Notes: generated from the sequence alone by a model not told the origin. 64,000 nt of DNA from Rhytidiadelphus loreus (GCA_947034895.1 OX344763.1:59229093-59293092), one strand, 5' to 3'. Numbered from the stretch's first letter, positions 49,413 through 62,580 are shown. Program-made: numbers and translations.

Positions 49413-50144
49413 GTAATCTCATGTAATTCATGTACTGAAATTTGGGAAAGAGGTTGTGCAAGTTGCAAGTGCTCCTAAACTCATGAATTAGTCACGAAAA
49501 TATATAATTGGGAGTCACGATGAATGACTTTCTAGTACGTGGAAATGAAATATTCGTGCACGAACCTGGCCCTCTATTTTAAAGTCCACAAAATTGTAAT
49601 CTCATGTAATTCATGTACTGAAATTTGGGAAAGAGGTTGTGCAAGTTGCAAGTGCTCCTAAACTCATGAATTAGTCACGAAAATATATAATTGGGAGTCA
49701 CGATGAATGACTTTCTAGTACGTGGAAATGAAATATTCGTGCACGAACCTGGCCCTCTATTTTAAAGTCCACAAATTTGTAATCTCATGAAATTCATTGA
49801 AAGGAATCTGGGAAAGAGGTTGTGCAAGTTGCAAGTGCTCCTAAACTCATGAATTAATCAAAAAAATATATAATTGGGGGTCACGATGAATGACTTTCTA
49901 GTACGTGGAAATGAAATATTCGTGCACGATCCTGGCCCTCTATTTTAAAGTCGACAAAATCGTAATCTCATGGAATTCATGTACAGAAATCTGGGAAAGA
50001 GGTTGTGCAAGTTGCAAGTGCTCCTAAACTCATGAATTATTCAAAAAAATATATAATTGGGAGTCACGATGAATGACTTTCTAGTACGTGGAAATGAAAT
50101 ATTCGTGCACGAACCTGGCCCTCTATTTTAAAGTCCACAAAATT

Positions 50145-50326
50145 GTAATCTCAAGGAATTCATGTATAGAAATCTTGAAAGAGGTTGTACAAGTTGCAAG
50201 TGCTCCTAAACTCATGAATTAATCAAAAAAATATATAATTGGGAGTCACGATGAATGACTTTCTAGTACGTGGAAATGAAATATTCGTGCACGATCCTGG
50301 CCCTCTATTTTAAAGTCGACAAAATT
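50145..50326. repeat. 182-bp cttgaaag monomer, copy 8
   Basis: It has the same deletion haplotype plus a private 'ctcaaggaattc', where 'ctcatggaattc' is usual. Confidence 0.92.
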
Positions 50327-51424
50327 GTAATCTCATGGAATTCATGTACAGAAATCTGGGAAAGAGGTTGTGCAAGTTGCAAGTGCTCCTAAACTCATGA
50401 ATTAATCAAGAAAATATATAATTGGGAGTCACGATGAATGACTTTCTAGTACGTGGAAATGAAATATTCGTGCACGAACCTTGCCGGGTATTTTAAAGTC
50501 GACAAAATTGTAATCTCATGGAATTCATGTACAGAAATTTGGGAAAGAGGTTGTGCAAGTTGCAAGTGCTCCTAAACTCATGAATTAATCAAAAAAATAT
50601 ATAATTGGGAGTCACGATGAATGAGTTTCTAGTACGTGGAAATGAAATATTCGTGCATGAACCTGGCCCTCTATTTTAAAGTCTACAAAATTGTAATCTC
50701 ATGAAATTCATTGAAAGAAATCTGGGGAAGAGGTTGTGCAAGTTGCAAGTGCTCCTAAACTCATGAATTAATCAAAAAAATATATAATTGGGAGTCACGA
50801 TGAATGACTTTCTAGTACATGGAAATGAAATATTCGTGCACGAACCTTGCCCTCTATTTTAAAGTCGACAAAATTATAATCTCATGGAATTCATGTACAG
50901 AAATCTGGGAAAGAAGTTGTGCAAGTTGCAAGTGCTCCTAAACTCATGAATTATTCAAAAAAATATATAATTGGTGGTCACGATGAATGACTTTCTAGTA
51001 CGTGGAAATGAAATATTCGTGCACGAACCTGGCCCTCTATTTTAAAGTCCACAAAATTGTAATCTCATGTAATTCATGTACTGAAATTTGGGAAAGAGGT
51101 TGTGCAAGTTGCAAGTGCTCCTAAACTCATGAATTAGTCACGAAAATATATAATTTGGAGTCACGATGAATGACTTTCTAGTACGTGGAAATGAAATATT
51201 CGTGCACGAACCTGGCCCTCTATTTTAAAGTCCACAAAATTGTAATCTCATGTAATTCATGTACTGAAATTTGGGAAAGAGGTTGTGCAAGTTGCAAGTG
51301 CTCCTAAACTCATGAATTAGTCACGAAAATATATAATTGGGAGTCACGATGAATGACTTTCTAGTACGTGGAAATGAAATATTCGTGCACGAACCTGGCC
51401 CTCTATTTTAAAATCCACAAAATT

Positions 51425-51607
51425 GTAATCTCATGAAATTCATTGAAAGAAATCTGGAAAAGAGGTTGTGCAAGTTGCAAGTGCTCCTAAACTCATGAAT
51501 TAATCAAAAAAATATATAATTGGTGGTCACGATGAATGACTTTCTAGTACCGGAAAATGAAATATTGGTGCACGAACCGAGCCCTCTATTTTAAAGTCCA
51601 CAAAATT
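51425..51607. repeat. Monomer with a local cluster of substitutions
   Basis: Between 51,551 and 51,580 it reads 'cggaaaatgaaatattggtg' and then 'cacgaaccgagccc'. The consensus is 'gtggaaatgaaatattcgtg' and 'cacgaacctggccc'. That is six changes in thirty bases, all private, while the rest of the monomer is ordinary. The TTCGTGCACGAA palindrome is broken. Confidence 0.8.
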
Positions 51608-51790
51608 GTAATCTCATGGAATTTATGTACAGAAATCTGGGAAAGAGGTTGTGCAAGTTGCAAGTGCTCCTAAACTCATGAATTAATCAAAAAAATATAT
51701 AATTGGTGGTCACGATGAATGACTTTCTAGTACGTGGAAATGAAATATTCGTGCATGAACCTGGCCCTCTATTTTAAAGTCCACAAAATT

Positions 51791-52522
51791 GTAATCTCAT
51801 GGACTTCATGTATAGAAATCTGGGAAAGAAGTTGTGCAAGTTGCAAGTGCTCCTAAACTCATGAATTAATCAAAAAAATATATAATTGGGAGTCACGATG
51901 AATGACTTTCTAGTACGTGGAAATGAAATATTCGTGCATGAACCTGGCCCTCTATTTTAAAGTCCACAAAATTGTAATCTCATGGACTTCATGTATAGAA
52001 ATCTGGGAAAGAAGTTGTGCAAGTTGCAAGTGCTCCTAAACTCATGAATTAATCAAAAAAATATATAATTGGGAGTCACGATGAATGACTTTCTAGTACG
52101 TGGAAATGAAATATTCGTGCGTGAACCTGGCCCTCTATTTTAAAGTCCACAAAATTGTAATCTCATGGACTTCATGTATAGAAATCTGGGAAAGAAGTTG
52201 TGCAAGTTGCAAGTGCTCCTAAACTCATGAATTAATCAAAAAAATATATAATTGGGAGTCACGATGAATGACTTTCTAGTACGTGGAAATGAAATATTCG
52301 TGCATGAACCTGGCCCTCTATTTTAAAGTCCACAAAATTGTAATCTCATGGACTTCATGTATAGAAATCTGGGAAAGAAGTTGTGCAAGTTGCAAGTGCT
52401 CCTAAACTTATGAATTAATCAAGAAAATATATAATTGGGAGTCACGATGAATGACTTTCTAGTAAGTGGAAATGAAATATTCGTGCACGAACCTGGCCCT
52501 CTATTTTAAAGTCGACAAAATT
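51791..52522. repeat. Run of four near-identical ggacttc monomers
   Basis: Four consecutive monomers starting at 51,791, 51,974, 52,157 and 52,340 carry 'catggacttcatgtatag' and 'gggaaagaag'. They differ by single bases, such as 'gtgcgtgaacc' near 52,120, and the last has 'acttatg' and 'caagaaaat'. This is single-monomer amplification, in contrast with the multi-monomer copying around it. Confidence 0.85.
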
Positions 52523-52704
52523 GTAATCTCATGGAATTCATGTATAGAAATCTTGAAAGAGGTTGTACAAGTTGCAAGTGCTCCTAAACTCATGAATTAA
52601 TCAAAAAAATATATAATTGGGAGTCACGATGAATGACTTTCTAGTACGTGGAAATGAAATATTCGTGCACGAACCTGGCCCTCTATTTTAAAGTCCACAA
52701 AATT
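52523..52704. repeat. 182-bp cttgaaag monomer, copy 9
   Basis: It has the same deletion haplotype, follows the run of ggacttc monomers and sits three monomers before the second ggcaaag block. Confidence 0.92.
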
Positions 52705-53070
52705 GTAATCTCATGGAATTCATGTACAGAAATCTGGGAAAGAGGTTGTGCAAGTTGCAAGTGCTCCTAAACTCATGAATTAATAAAAAAAATATATAAT
52801 TGGGAGTCACGATGAATGACTTTCTAGTACGTGGAAATGAAATATTCGTGCACGAACCTGGCCCTCTATTTTAAAGTCCACAAAATTGTAATCTCATGGA
52901 ATTCATGTACAGAAATCTGGGAAAGAGGTTGTGCAAGTTGCAAGTGCTCCTAAACTTATGAATTAATCAAAAAAATATATAATTGGGAGTCACGATGAAT
53001 GACTTTCTAGTACGTGGAAATGAAATATTCGTGCACGAACCTTGCCCTGTATTTTAAAGTCGACAAAATT

Positions 53071-54534
53071 GTAATCTCATGGAATTCATGTACAGAAATC
53101 TGGCAAAGAGGTTGTGCAAGTTGCAAGTGCTCCTAAACTTATGAATTAATCAAGAAAATATATAATTGGGAGTCACGATGAATGACTTTCTAGTACGTGG
53201 AAATGAAATATTCGTGTACGAACCTTGCCGTGTATTTTAAAGTCGACAAAATTGTAATCTCATGGAATTCATGTACAGAAATCTGGGAAAGAGGTTGTGC
53301 AAGTTGCAAGTGCTCCTAAACTCATGAATTAATCAAAAAAATATATAATTGGTGGTCACGATGAATGACTTTCTAGTACGTGGAAATGAAATATTCGTGC
53401 ACGAACCTGGCCCTCTATTTTAAAGTCGACAAAATTGTAATCTCATGGAATTCATGTACAGAAATCTGGGAATGAAGTTGTGCAAGTTGCAAGTGCTCCT
53501 AAACTCATGAATTAATCAAAAAAATATATAATTGGGAGTCACGATGAATGACTTTCTAGTACGTGGAAATGAAATATTCGTGCATGAACCTGGCCCTCTA
53601 TTTTAAAGTCTACAAAATTGTAATCTCATGAAATTCATGTACAGAAATCTGGGAAAGAAGTTGTGCAAGTTGCAAGTGCTCCTAAACTCATGAATTATTC
53701 AAAAAAATATATAATTGGGAGTCACGATGAATGACTTTCTAGTACGTGGAAATGAAATATTCGTGCACGAACCTTGCCCTGTATTTTAAAGTCGACAAAA
53801 TTGTAATCTCATGGAATTCATGTACAGAAATCTGGCAAAGAGGTTGTGCAAGTTGCAAGTGCTCCTAAACTTATGAATTAATCAAGAAAATATATAATTG
53901 GGAGTCACGATGAATGACTTTCTAGTACGTGGAAATGAAATATTCGTGTACGAACCTTGCCGTGTATTTTAAAGTCGACAAAATTGTAATCTCATGGAAT
54001 TCATGTACAGAAATCTGGGAAAGAGGTTGTGCAAGTTGCAAGTGCTCCTAAACTCATGAATTAATCAAAAAAATATATAATTGGTGGTCACGATGAATGA
54101 CTTTCTAGTACGTGGAAATGAAATATTCGTGCACGAACCTGGCCCTCTATTTTAAAGTCGACAAAATTGTAATCTCATGGAATTCATGTACAGAAATCTG
54201 GGAATGAAGTTGTGCAAGTTGCAAGTGCTCCTAAACTCATGAATTAATCAAAAAAATATATAATTGGGAGTCACGATGAATGACTTTCTAGTACGTGGAA
54301 ATGAAATATTCGTGCATGAACCTGGCCCTCTATTTTAAAGTCTACAAAATTGTAATCTCATGAAATTCATGTACAGAAATCTGGGAAAGAAGTTGTGCAA
54401 GTTGCAAGTGCTCCTAAACTCATGAATTATTCAAAAAAATATATAATTGGTGGTCACGATGAATGACTTTCTAGTACGTGGAAATGAAATATTCGTGCAC
54501 GAACCTGGCCCTCTATTTTAAAGTCGACAAAATT
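53071..54534. repeat. 4-monomer ggcaaag block in direct tandem (2 x 732 bp)
   Basis: Units 53,071-53,802 and 53,803-54,534 match monomer for monomer. The 'ctggcaaag' marker lies at 53,101 and 53,833, and 'gtgtacgaaccttgccgtg' occurs in both. They differ at 'gggagtcacg' versus 'ggtggtcacg' at the unit end. Including 48,681 there are three full copies of this block. Confidence 0.88.
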
Positions 54535-54900
54535 GTAATCTCATGGAATTCATGTACAGAAATCTGGGAATGAAGTTGTGCAAGTTGCAAGTGCTCCTAA
54601 ACTCATGAATTAATCAAAAAAATATATAATTGGGAGTCACGATGAATGACTTTCTAGTACGTGGAAATGAAATATTCGTGCATGAACCTGGCCCTCTATT
54701 TTAAAGTCTACAAAATTGTAATCTCATGAAATTCATGTACAGAAATCTGGGAAAGAAGTTGTGCAAGTTGCAAGTGCTCCTAAACTCATGAATTATTCAA
54801 AAAAATATATAATTGGTGGTCACGATGAATGACTTTCTAGTACGTGGAAATGAAATATTCGTGCACGAACCTGGCCCTCTATTTTAAAGTCTACAAAATT
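54169..54900. repeat. 2-monomer (366-bp) duplication at the end of the ggcaaag block
   Basis: The last two monomers of the block, 54,169-54,534 ('gggaatgaag' then 'gtctac' with 'ttattcaaa'), are repeated at 54,535-54,900. This partial extra copy shows unequal exchange at two scales in the same place. Confidence 0.85.
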
Positions 54901-55082
54901 GTAATCTCATGAAATTCATTGAAAGAAATCTGGGGAAGAGGTTGTGCAAGTTGCAAGTGCTCCTAAACTCATGAATTAATCAAAAAAATATATAATTGGT
55001 GGTCACGATGAATGACTTTCTAGTACGTGGAAATGAAATATCGTGCACGAACCTGGCCCTCTATTTTAAAGTCGACAAAATT
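54901..55082. repeat. 182-bp monomer, private T deletion in the palindrome flank
   Basis: Reads 'gaaatatcgtgcacgaacc' where 'gaaatattcgtgcacgaacc' is usual, so one T is lost at the left edge of the TTCGTGCACGAA dyad. It was not seen elsewhere. Confidence 0.88.
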
Positions 55083-57644
55083 GTAATCTCATGGAATTCA
55101 TGTACAGAAATCTGGGAAAGAAATTGTGCAAGTTGCAAGTGCTCCTAAACTCATGAATTAATCAAAAAAATATATAATTGGGAGTCACGATGAATGAGTT
55201 TCTAGTACGTGGAAATGAAATATTCGTGCATGAACCTGGCCCTCTATTTTAAAGTCTACAAAATTGTAATCTCATGAAATTCATTGAAAGAAATCTGGGG
55301 AAGAGGTTGTGCAAGTTGCAAGTGCTCCTAAACTCATGAATTAATCAAAAAAATATATAATTGGGAGTCACGATGAATGACTTTCTAGTACGTGGAAATG
55401 AAATATTCCTGCACGAACCTTGCCGTGTATTTTAAAGTCGACAAAATTGTAATCTCATGGAATTCATGTACAGAAATCTGGGAAAGAGGTTGTGCAAGTT
55501 GCAAGTGCTCCTAAACTCATGAATTAATAAAAAAAATATATAATTGGGAGTCACGATGAATGACTTTCTAGTACGTGGAAATGAAATATTCGTGTACGAA
55601 CCTTGCCGTGTATTTTAAAGTCGACAAAATTGTAATCTCATGGAATTCATGTACAGAAATCTGGGAAAGAGGTTGTGCAAGTTGCAAGTGCTCCTAAACT
55701 TATGAATTAATCAAGAAAATATATAATTGGGAGTCACGATGAATGACTTTCTAGTACGTGGAAATGAAATATTCGTGTACGAACCTTGCCGTGTATTTTA
55801 AAGTCGACAAAATTGTAATCTCATGGAATTCATGTACAGAAATCTGGGAAAGAGGTTGTGCAAGTTGCAAGTGCTCCTAAACTCATGAATTAATCAAAAA
55901 AATATATAATTGGGAGTCACGATGAATGACTTTCTAGTACGTGGAAATGAAATATTCGTGCACGAACCTGGCCGGGTATTTTAAAGTCGACAAAATTGTA
56001 ATCTCATGGAATTCATGTACAGAAATCTGGGAAAGAGGTTGTGCAAGTTGCAAGTGCTCCTAAACTCATGAATTAATCAAAAAAATATATAATTGGGAGT
56101 CACGATGAATGAGTTTCTAGTACGTGGAAATGAAATATTCGTGCATGAACCTGGCCCTCTATTTTAAAGTCTACAAAATTGTAATCTCATGAAATTCATT
56201 GAAAGAAATCTGGGGAAGAGGTTGTGCAAGTTGCAAGTGCTCCTAAACTCATGAATTAATCAAAAAAATATATAATTGGGAGTCACGATGAATGACTTTC
56301 TAGTACGTGGAAATGAAATATTCGTGCACGAACCTTGCCCTCTATTTTAAAGTCGACAAAATTATAATCTCATGGAATTCATGCACAGAAATCTGGGAAA
56401 GAAGTTGTGCAAGTTGCAAGTGCTCCTAAACTCATGAATTATTCAAAAAAATATATAATTGGTGGTCACGATGAATGACTTTCTAGTACGTGGAAATGAA
56501 ATATTCGTGCACGAACCTGGCCCTCTATTTTAAAGTCCACAAAATTGTAATCTCATGTAATTCATGTACTGAAATTTGGGAAAGAGGTTGTGCAAGTTGC
56601 AAGTGCTCCTAAACTCATGAATTAGTCACGAAAATATATAATTGGGAGTCACGATGAATGAGTTTCTAGTACGTGGAAATGAAATATTCGTGCACGAACC
56701 TGGCCCTCTATTTTAAAGTCCACAGAATTGTAATCTCATGTAATTCATGTACAGAAATTTGGGAAAGAGGTTGTGCAAGTTGCAAGTGCTCCTAAACTCA
56801 TGAATTAGTCACGAAAATATATAATTGGGAGTCACGATGAATGACTTTCTAGTACGTGGAAATGAAATATTCGTGCACGAACCTGGCCCTCTATTTTAAA
56901 GTCCACAAAATTGTAATCTCATGAAATTCATTGAAAGAAATCTGGGAAAGAAGTTGTGCAAGTTGCAAGTGCTCCTAAACTCATGAATTAATCAAAAAAA
57001 TATATAATTGGGAGTCACGATGAATGACTTTCTAGTACGTGGAAATGAAATATTCGTGCATGATCCTGGCCCTCTATTTTAAAGTCGACAAAATCGTAAT
57101 CTCATGGAATTCATGTACAGAAATCTGGGAAAGAGGTTGTGCAAGTTGCAAGTGCTCCTAAACTCATGAATTATTCAAAAAAATATATAATTGGGAGTCA
57201 CGATGAATGACTTTCTAGTACGTGGAAATGAAATATTCGTGCACGAAGCTGGCCCTCTATTTTAAAGTCCGCAAAATTGTAATCTCATGTAATTCATGTA
57301 CAGAAATCTGGGAAAGAGGTTGTGCAAGTTGCAAGTGCTCCTAAACTCATGAATTAGTCACGAAAATATATAATTGGGAGTCACGATGAATGACTTTCTA
57401 GTACGTGGTAACGAAATATTCGTGCACGAACCTGGCCCTCTATTTTAAAGTCCACAACATTGTAATCTCATGGAATTTATGTACAGAAATATGGGAAAGA
57501 GGTTGTGCAAGTTGCAAGTGCTCCTAAACTCATGAATTATTCAAAAAAATATATAATTGGGAGTCACGATGAATGACTTTCTAGTACGTGGAAATGAAAT
57601 ATTCGTGCACGATCCTGGCCCTCTATTTTAAAGTCGACAAAATT

Positions 57645-57826
57645 GTAATCTCATAGAATTCATGTATAGAAATCTTGAAAGAGGTTGTACAAGTTGCAAG
57701 TGCTCCTAAACTCATGAATTAATCAAAAAAATATATAATTGGTGGTCACGATGAATGACTTTCTAGTACGTGGAAATGAAATATTCGTGCACGAACCTGG
57801 CCCTCTATTTTAAAGTCCACAAAATT
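57645..57826. repeat. 182-bp cttgaaag monomer, copy 10
   Basis: It has the same deletion haplotype with a private 'ctcatagaattc'. The following monomers (gtaattcatgtacag, then ggaatttatg) match the series after copies 13 and 14. Confidence 0.92.
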
Positions 57827-59656
57827 GTAATCTCATGTAATTCATGTACAGAAATCTGGGAAAGAGGTTGTGCAAGTTGCAAGTGCTCCTAAACTCATGA
57901 ATTATTCAAAAAAATATATAATTGGTGGTCACGATGAATGACTTTCTAGTACGTGGAAACGAAATATTCGTGCACGAACCTGGCCCTCTATTTTAAAGTC
58001 CACAAAATTGTAATCTCATGGAATTTATGTACAGAAATCTGGGAAAGAGGTTGTGCAAGTTGCAAGTGCTCCTAAACTCATGAATTAATCAAAAAAATAT
58101 ATAATTGGGAGTCACGATGAATGACTTTCTAGTACGTGGAAATGAAATATTCGTGCACGATCCTGGCCCTCTATTTTAAAGTCGACAAAATCGTAATCTT
58201 ATGGAATTCATGTACAGAAATTTGGGAAAGAGGTTGTGCAAGTTGCAAGTGCTCCTAAACTCATGAATTATTGAAAAAAATATATAATTGGGAGTCACGA
58301 TGAATGACTTTCTAGTACGTGGAAATGAAATATTCGTGCACGAACCTGGCCCTCTATTTTAAAGTCGACAAAATTGTAATCTCATGGAATTCATGTACAG
58401 AAATCTGGGAAAGAAGTTGTGCAAGTTGCAAGTGCTCCTAAACTCATGAATTAATCAAAAAAATATATAATTGGGAGTCACGATGAATGAGTTTCTAGTA
58501 CGTGGAAATGAAATATTCGTGCATGAACCTGGCCCTCTATTTTAAAGTCTACAAAATTGTAATCTCATGAAATTCATTGAAAGAAATCTGGGAAAGAGGT
58601 TGTCCAAGTTGCAAGTGCTCCTAAACTCATGAATTAATCAAAAAAATATATAATTGGTGGTCACGATGAATGACTTTCTAGTACGTGGAAATGAAATATT
58701 CGTGCACGAACCTGGCCCTCTATTTTAAAGTCCACAAAATTGTAATCTCATGTAATTCATGTACAGAAATCTGGGAAAGAAGTTGTGCAAGTTGCGAGTG
58801 ATCCTAAACTCATGAATTATTCAAAAAAATATATAATTGGTGGTCACGATGAATGACTTTCTAGTACGTGGAAATGAAATATTCGTGCACGAACCTGGCC
58901 CTCTATTTTAAAGTCCACAAAATTGTAATCTCATGTAATTCATGTACTGAAATTTGGGAAAGAGGTTGTGCAAGTTGCAAGTGCTCCTAAACTCATGAAT
59001 TAGTCACGAAAATATATAATTGGGAGTCACGATGAATGACTTTCTAGTACGTGGAAATGAAATATTCGTGCACGAACCTGGCCCTCTATTTTAAAGTCGA
59101 CAAAATTGTAATCTCATGTAATTCATGTACTGAAATTTGGGAAAGAAGTTGTGCAAGTTGCAAGTGCTCCTAAACTCATGAATTAGTCACGAAAATATAT
59201 AATTGGGAGTCACGATGAATGACTTTCTAGTACGTGGAAATGAAATATTCGTGCACGAACCTGGCCCTCTATTTTAAAGTCCACAAAATTGTAATCTCAT
59301 GAAATTCATTGAAAGAAATCTGGGAAAGAGGTTGTGCAAGTTGCAAGTGCTCCTAAACTCATGAATTAATCAAAAAAATATATAATTGGGAGTCACGATG
59401 AATGACTTTCTAGTACGTGGAAATGAAATATTCGTGCACGATCCTGGCCCTCTATTTTAAAGTCGACAAAATCGTAATCTCATGGAATTCATGTACAGAA
59501 ATTTGGGAAAGAGGTTGTGCAAGTTGCAAGTGCTCCTAAACTCATGAATTATTCAAAAAAATATATAATTGGGAGTCACGATGAATGACTTTCTAGTACG
59601 TGGAAATGAAATATTCGTGCACGAACCTGGCCCTCTATTTTAAAGTCGACAAAATT

Positions 59657-59838
59657 GTAATCTCATGGAATTCATGTATAGAAATCTTGAAAGAGGTTGT
59701 ACATGTTGCAAGTGCTCCTAAACTCATGAATTAATCAACAAAATATATAATTGGGAGTCACGATGAATGACTTTCTAGTACGTGGAAATGAAATATTCGT
59801 GCACGAACCTGGCCCTCTATTTTAAAGTCCACAAAATT
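59657..59838. repeat. 182-bp cttgaaag monomer, copy 11
   Basis: It has the same deletion haplotype, here with 'gttgtacatgttgc', a variant shared only with copy 12. Confidence 0.92.
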
Positions 59839-60204
59839 GTAATCTCATGAAATTCATTGAAAGAAATCTGGGAAAGAGGTTGTGCAAGTTGCAAGTGCTC
59901 CTAAACTCATGAATTAATCAAAAAAATATATAATTGGGAGTCACGATGAATGACTTTCTAGTACGTGGAAATGAAATATTCGTGCACGATCCTGGCCCTC
60001 TATTTTAAAGTCGACAAAATCGTAATCTCATGGAATTCATGTACAGAAATTTGGGAAAGAGGTTGTGCAAGTTGCAAGTGCTCCTAAACTCATGAATTAT
60101 TCAAAAAAATATATAATTGGGAGTCACGATGAATGACTTTCTAGTACGTGGAAATCAAATATTCGTGCACGAACCTTGCCCTGTATTTTAAAGTCGACAA
60201 AATT

Positions 60205-60386
60205 GTAATCTCATGGAATTCATGTATAGAAATCTTGAAAGAGGTTGTACATGTTGCAAGTGCTCCTAAACTCATGAATTAATCAAAAAAATATATAATT
60301 GGGAGTCACGATGAATGACTTTCTAGTACGTGGAAATGAAATATTCGTGCACGAACCTGGCCCTCTATTTTAAAGTCAGCAAAATT
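60205..60386. repeat. 182-bp cttgaaag monomer, copy 12
   Basis: This is the duplicate of copy 11 with 'gttgtacatgttgc'. It ends in a private 'gtcagcaaaattg'. Confidence 0.92.
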
Positions 60387-60569
60387 GTAATCTCATGTAA
60401 TTCATGTACAGAAATCTGGGAAAGAGGTTGTGCAAGTTGCAAGTGCTCCTAAACTCATGAATTATTCAAAAAAATATATAATTGGGAGTCACGATGAATG
60501 ACTTTCTAGTACGTGGAAATGAAATATTCGTGCACGAACCTGGCCCTCTATTTTAAAGTCGACAAAATT

Positions 60570-60751
60570 GTAATCTCATGGAATTCATGTATAGAAATCT
60601 TGAAAGAGGTTGTACAAGTTGCAAGTGCTCCTAAACTCATGAATTAATCAAAAAAATATATAATTGGTGGTCACGATGAATGACTTTCTAGTACGTGGAA
60701 ATGAAATATTCGTGCACGAACCTGGCCCTCTATTTTAAAGTCCACAAAATT
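60570..60751. repeat. 182-bp cttgaaag monomer, copy 13
   Basis: It has the same deletion haplotype with 'gttgtacaag' and is the first monomer of the 548-bp duplication. Confidence 0.92.
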
Positions 60752-61117
60752 GTAATCTCATGTAATTCATGTACAGAAATCTGGGAAAGAGGTTGTGCAA
60801 GTTGCAAGTGCTCCTAAACTCATGAATTAGTCACGAAAATATATAATTGGGAGTCACGATGAATGACTTTCTAGTACGTGGAAACGAAATATTCGTGCAC
60901 GAACCTGGCCCTCTATTTTAAAGTCCACAAAATTGTAATCTCATGGAATTTATGTACAGAAATCTGGGAAAGAGGTTGTGCAAGTTGCAAGTGCTCCTAA
61001 ACTCATGAATTAGTCACGAAAATATATAATTGGGAGTCACGATGAATGACTTTCTAGTACGTGGAAATGAAATATTCGTGCACGAACCTGGCCCTCTATT
61101 TTAAAGTCGACAAAATT

Positions 61118-61299
61118 GTAATCTCATGGAATTCATGTATAGAAATCTTGAAAGAGGTTGTACAAGTTGCAAGTGCTCCTAAACTCATGAATTAATCAAA
61201 AAAATATATAATTGGTGGTCACGATGAATGACTTTCTAGTACGTGGAAATGAAATATTCGTGCACGAACCTGGCCCTCTATTTTAAAGTCCACAAAATT
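61118..61299. repeat. 182-bp cttgaaag monomer, copy 14
   Basis: It has the same deletion haplotype and is the last of the fourteen copies in the window. Confidence 0.92.
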
Positions 61300-62031
61300 G
61301 TAATCTCATGTAATTCATGTACAGAAATCTGGGAAAGAGGTTGTGCAAGTTGCAAGTGCTCCTAAACTCATGAATTAGTCACGAAAATATATAATTGGGA
61401 GTCACGATGAATGACTTTCTAGTAAGTGGAAACGAAATATTCGTGCACGAACCTGGCCCTCTATTTTAAAGTCCACAAAATTGTAATCTCATGGAATTTA
61501 TGTACAGAAATCTGGGAAAGAGGTTGTGCAAGTTGCAAGTGCTCCTAAACTCATGAATTAGTCACGAAAATATATAATTGGGAGTCACGATGAATGACTT
61601 TCTAGTACGTGGAAATGAAATATTCGTGCACGAATCTGGCCCTCTATTTTAAAGTCCACAAAATTGTAATCTCATGGAATTCATGTACAGAAATCTGGGA
61701 AAGAGGTTGTGCAAGTTGCAAGTGCTCCTAAACTCATGAATTAATCAAAAAAATATATAATTGGGAGTCACGATGAATGACTTTCTAGTACGTGGAAATG
61801 AAATATTCGTGCACGAACCTTGCCGGGTATTTTAAAGTCGACAAAATTGTAATCTCATGGAATTCATGTACAGAAATCTGGGAAAGAGGTTGTGCAAGTT
61901 GCAAGTGCTCCTAAACTCATGAATTAATCAAAAAAATATATAATTGGGAGTCACAATGAATGACTTTCTAGTACGTGGAAATGAAATATTCGTGCACGAA
62001 CCTTGCCCTGTATTTTAAAGTCGACAAAATT

Positions 62032-62580
62032 GTAATCTCATGGAATTCATGTACAGAAATCTGGCAAAGAGGTTGTGCAAGTTGCAAGTGCTCCTAAACT
62101 TATGAATTAATCAAGAAAATATATAATTGGGAGTCACGATGAATGACTTTCTAGTACGTGGAAATGAAATATTCGTGTACGAACCTTGCCGTGTATTTTA
62201 AAGTCGACAAAATTGTAATCTCATGGAATTCATGTACAGAAATCTGGGAAAGAGGTTGTGCAAGTTGCAAGTGCTCCTAAACTCATGAATTAATCAAAAA
62301 AATATATAATTGGTGGTCACGATGAATGACTTTCTAGTACGTGGAAATGAAATATTCGTGCACGAACCTGGCCCTCTATTTTAAAGTCGACAAAATTGTA
62401 ATCTCATGGAATTCATGTACAGAAATCTGGGAAAGAAATTGTGCAAGTTGCAAGTGCTCCTAAACTCATGAATTAATCAAAAAAATATATAATTGGGAGT
62501 CACGATGAATGAGTTTCTAGTACGTCAAAATGAAATATTCGTGCATGAACCTGGCCCTCTATTTTAAAGTCTACAAAATT
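62032..62580. repeat. Partial fourth copy of the ggcaaag block
   Basis: The first monomers of the block seen at 48,681 and 53,071 return in order: 'ctggcaaagagg' with 'aaacttatg', then 'gtgtacgaaccttgccgtg', then a 'gtcgac' monomer. The third now has 'gaaagaaattg' instead of 'gggaatgaag', so the match ends there. Confidence 0.75.

Larger units (their letters stand above)
59291..60386. repeat. 3-monomer (548-bp) tandem duplication
   Basis: Units 59,291-59,838 and 59,839-60,386 each hold a 'cattgaaag' monomer, a 'gatcctgg' and 'gacaaaatcg' monomer with 'aaatttggg', and a cttgaaag monomer with 'gttgtacatg'. The length is 549 less the one deleted base. Differences include 'aacaaaatata' versus 'aaaaaaatata', and 'aaatcaaatattcg' near 60,155. 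Confidence 0.85.
60570..61665. repeat. 3-monomer (548-bp) tandem duplication
   Basis: Units 60,570-61,117 and 61,118-61,665 each hold a cttgaaag monomer, a 'gtaattcatgtacag' monomer with 'ttagtcacg' and 'gtggaaacg', and a 'ggaatttatg' monomer with 'ttagtcacg'. By eye they differ only at 'agtacgtgg' versus 'agtaagtgg' and at 'cgaacctgg' versus 'cgaatctgg' near the end. A more diverged copy of the series begins at 57,645. Confidence 0.88.
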
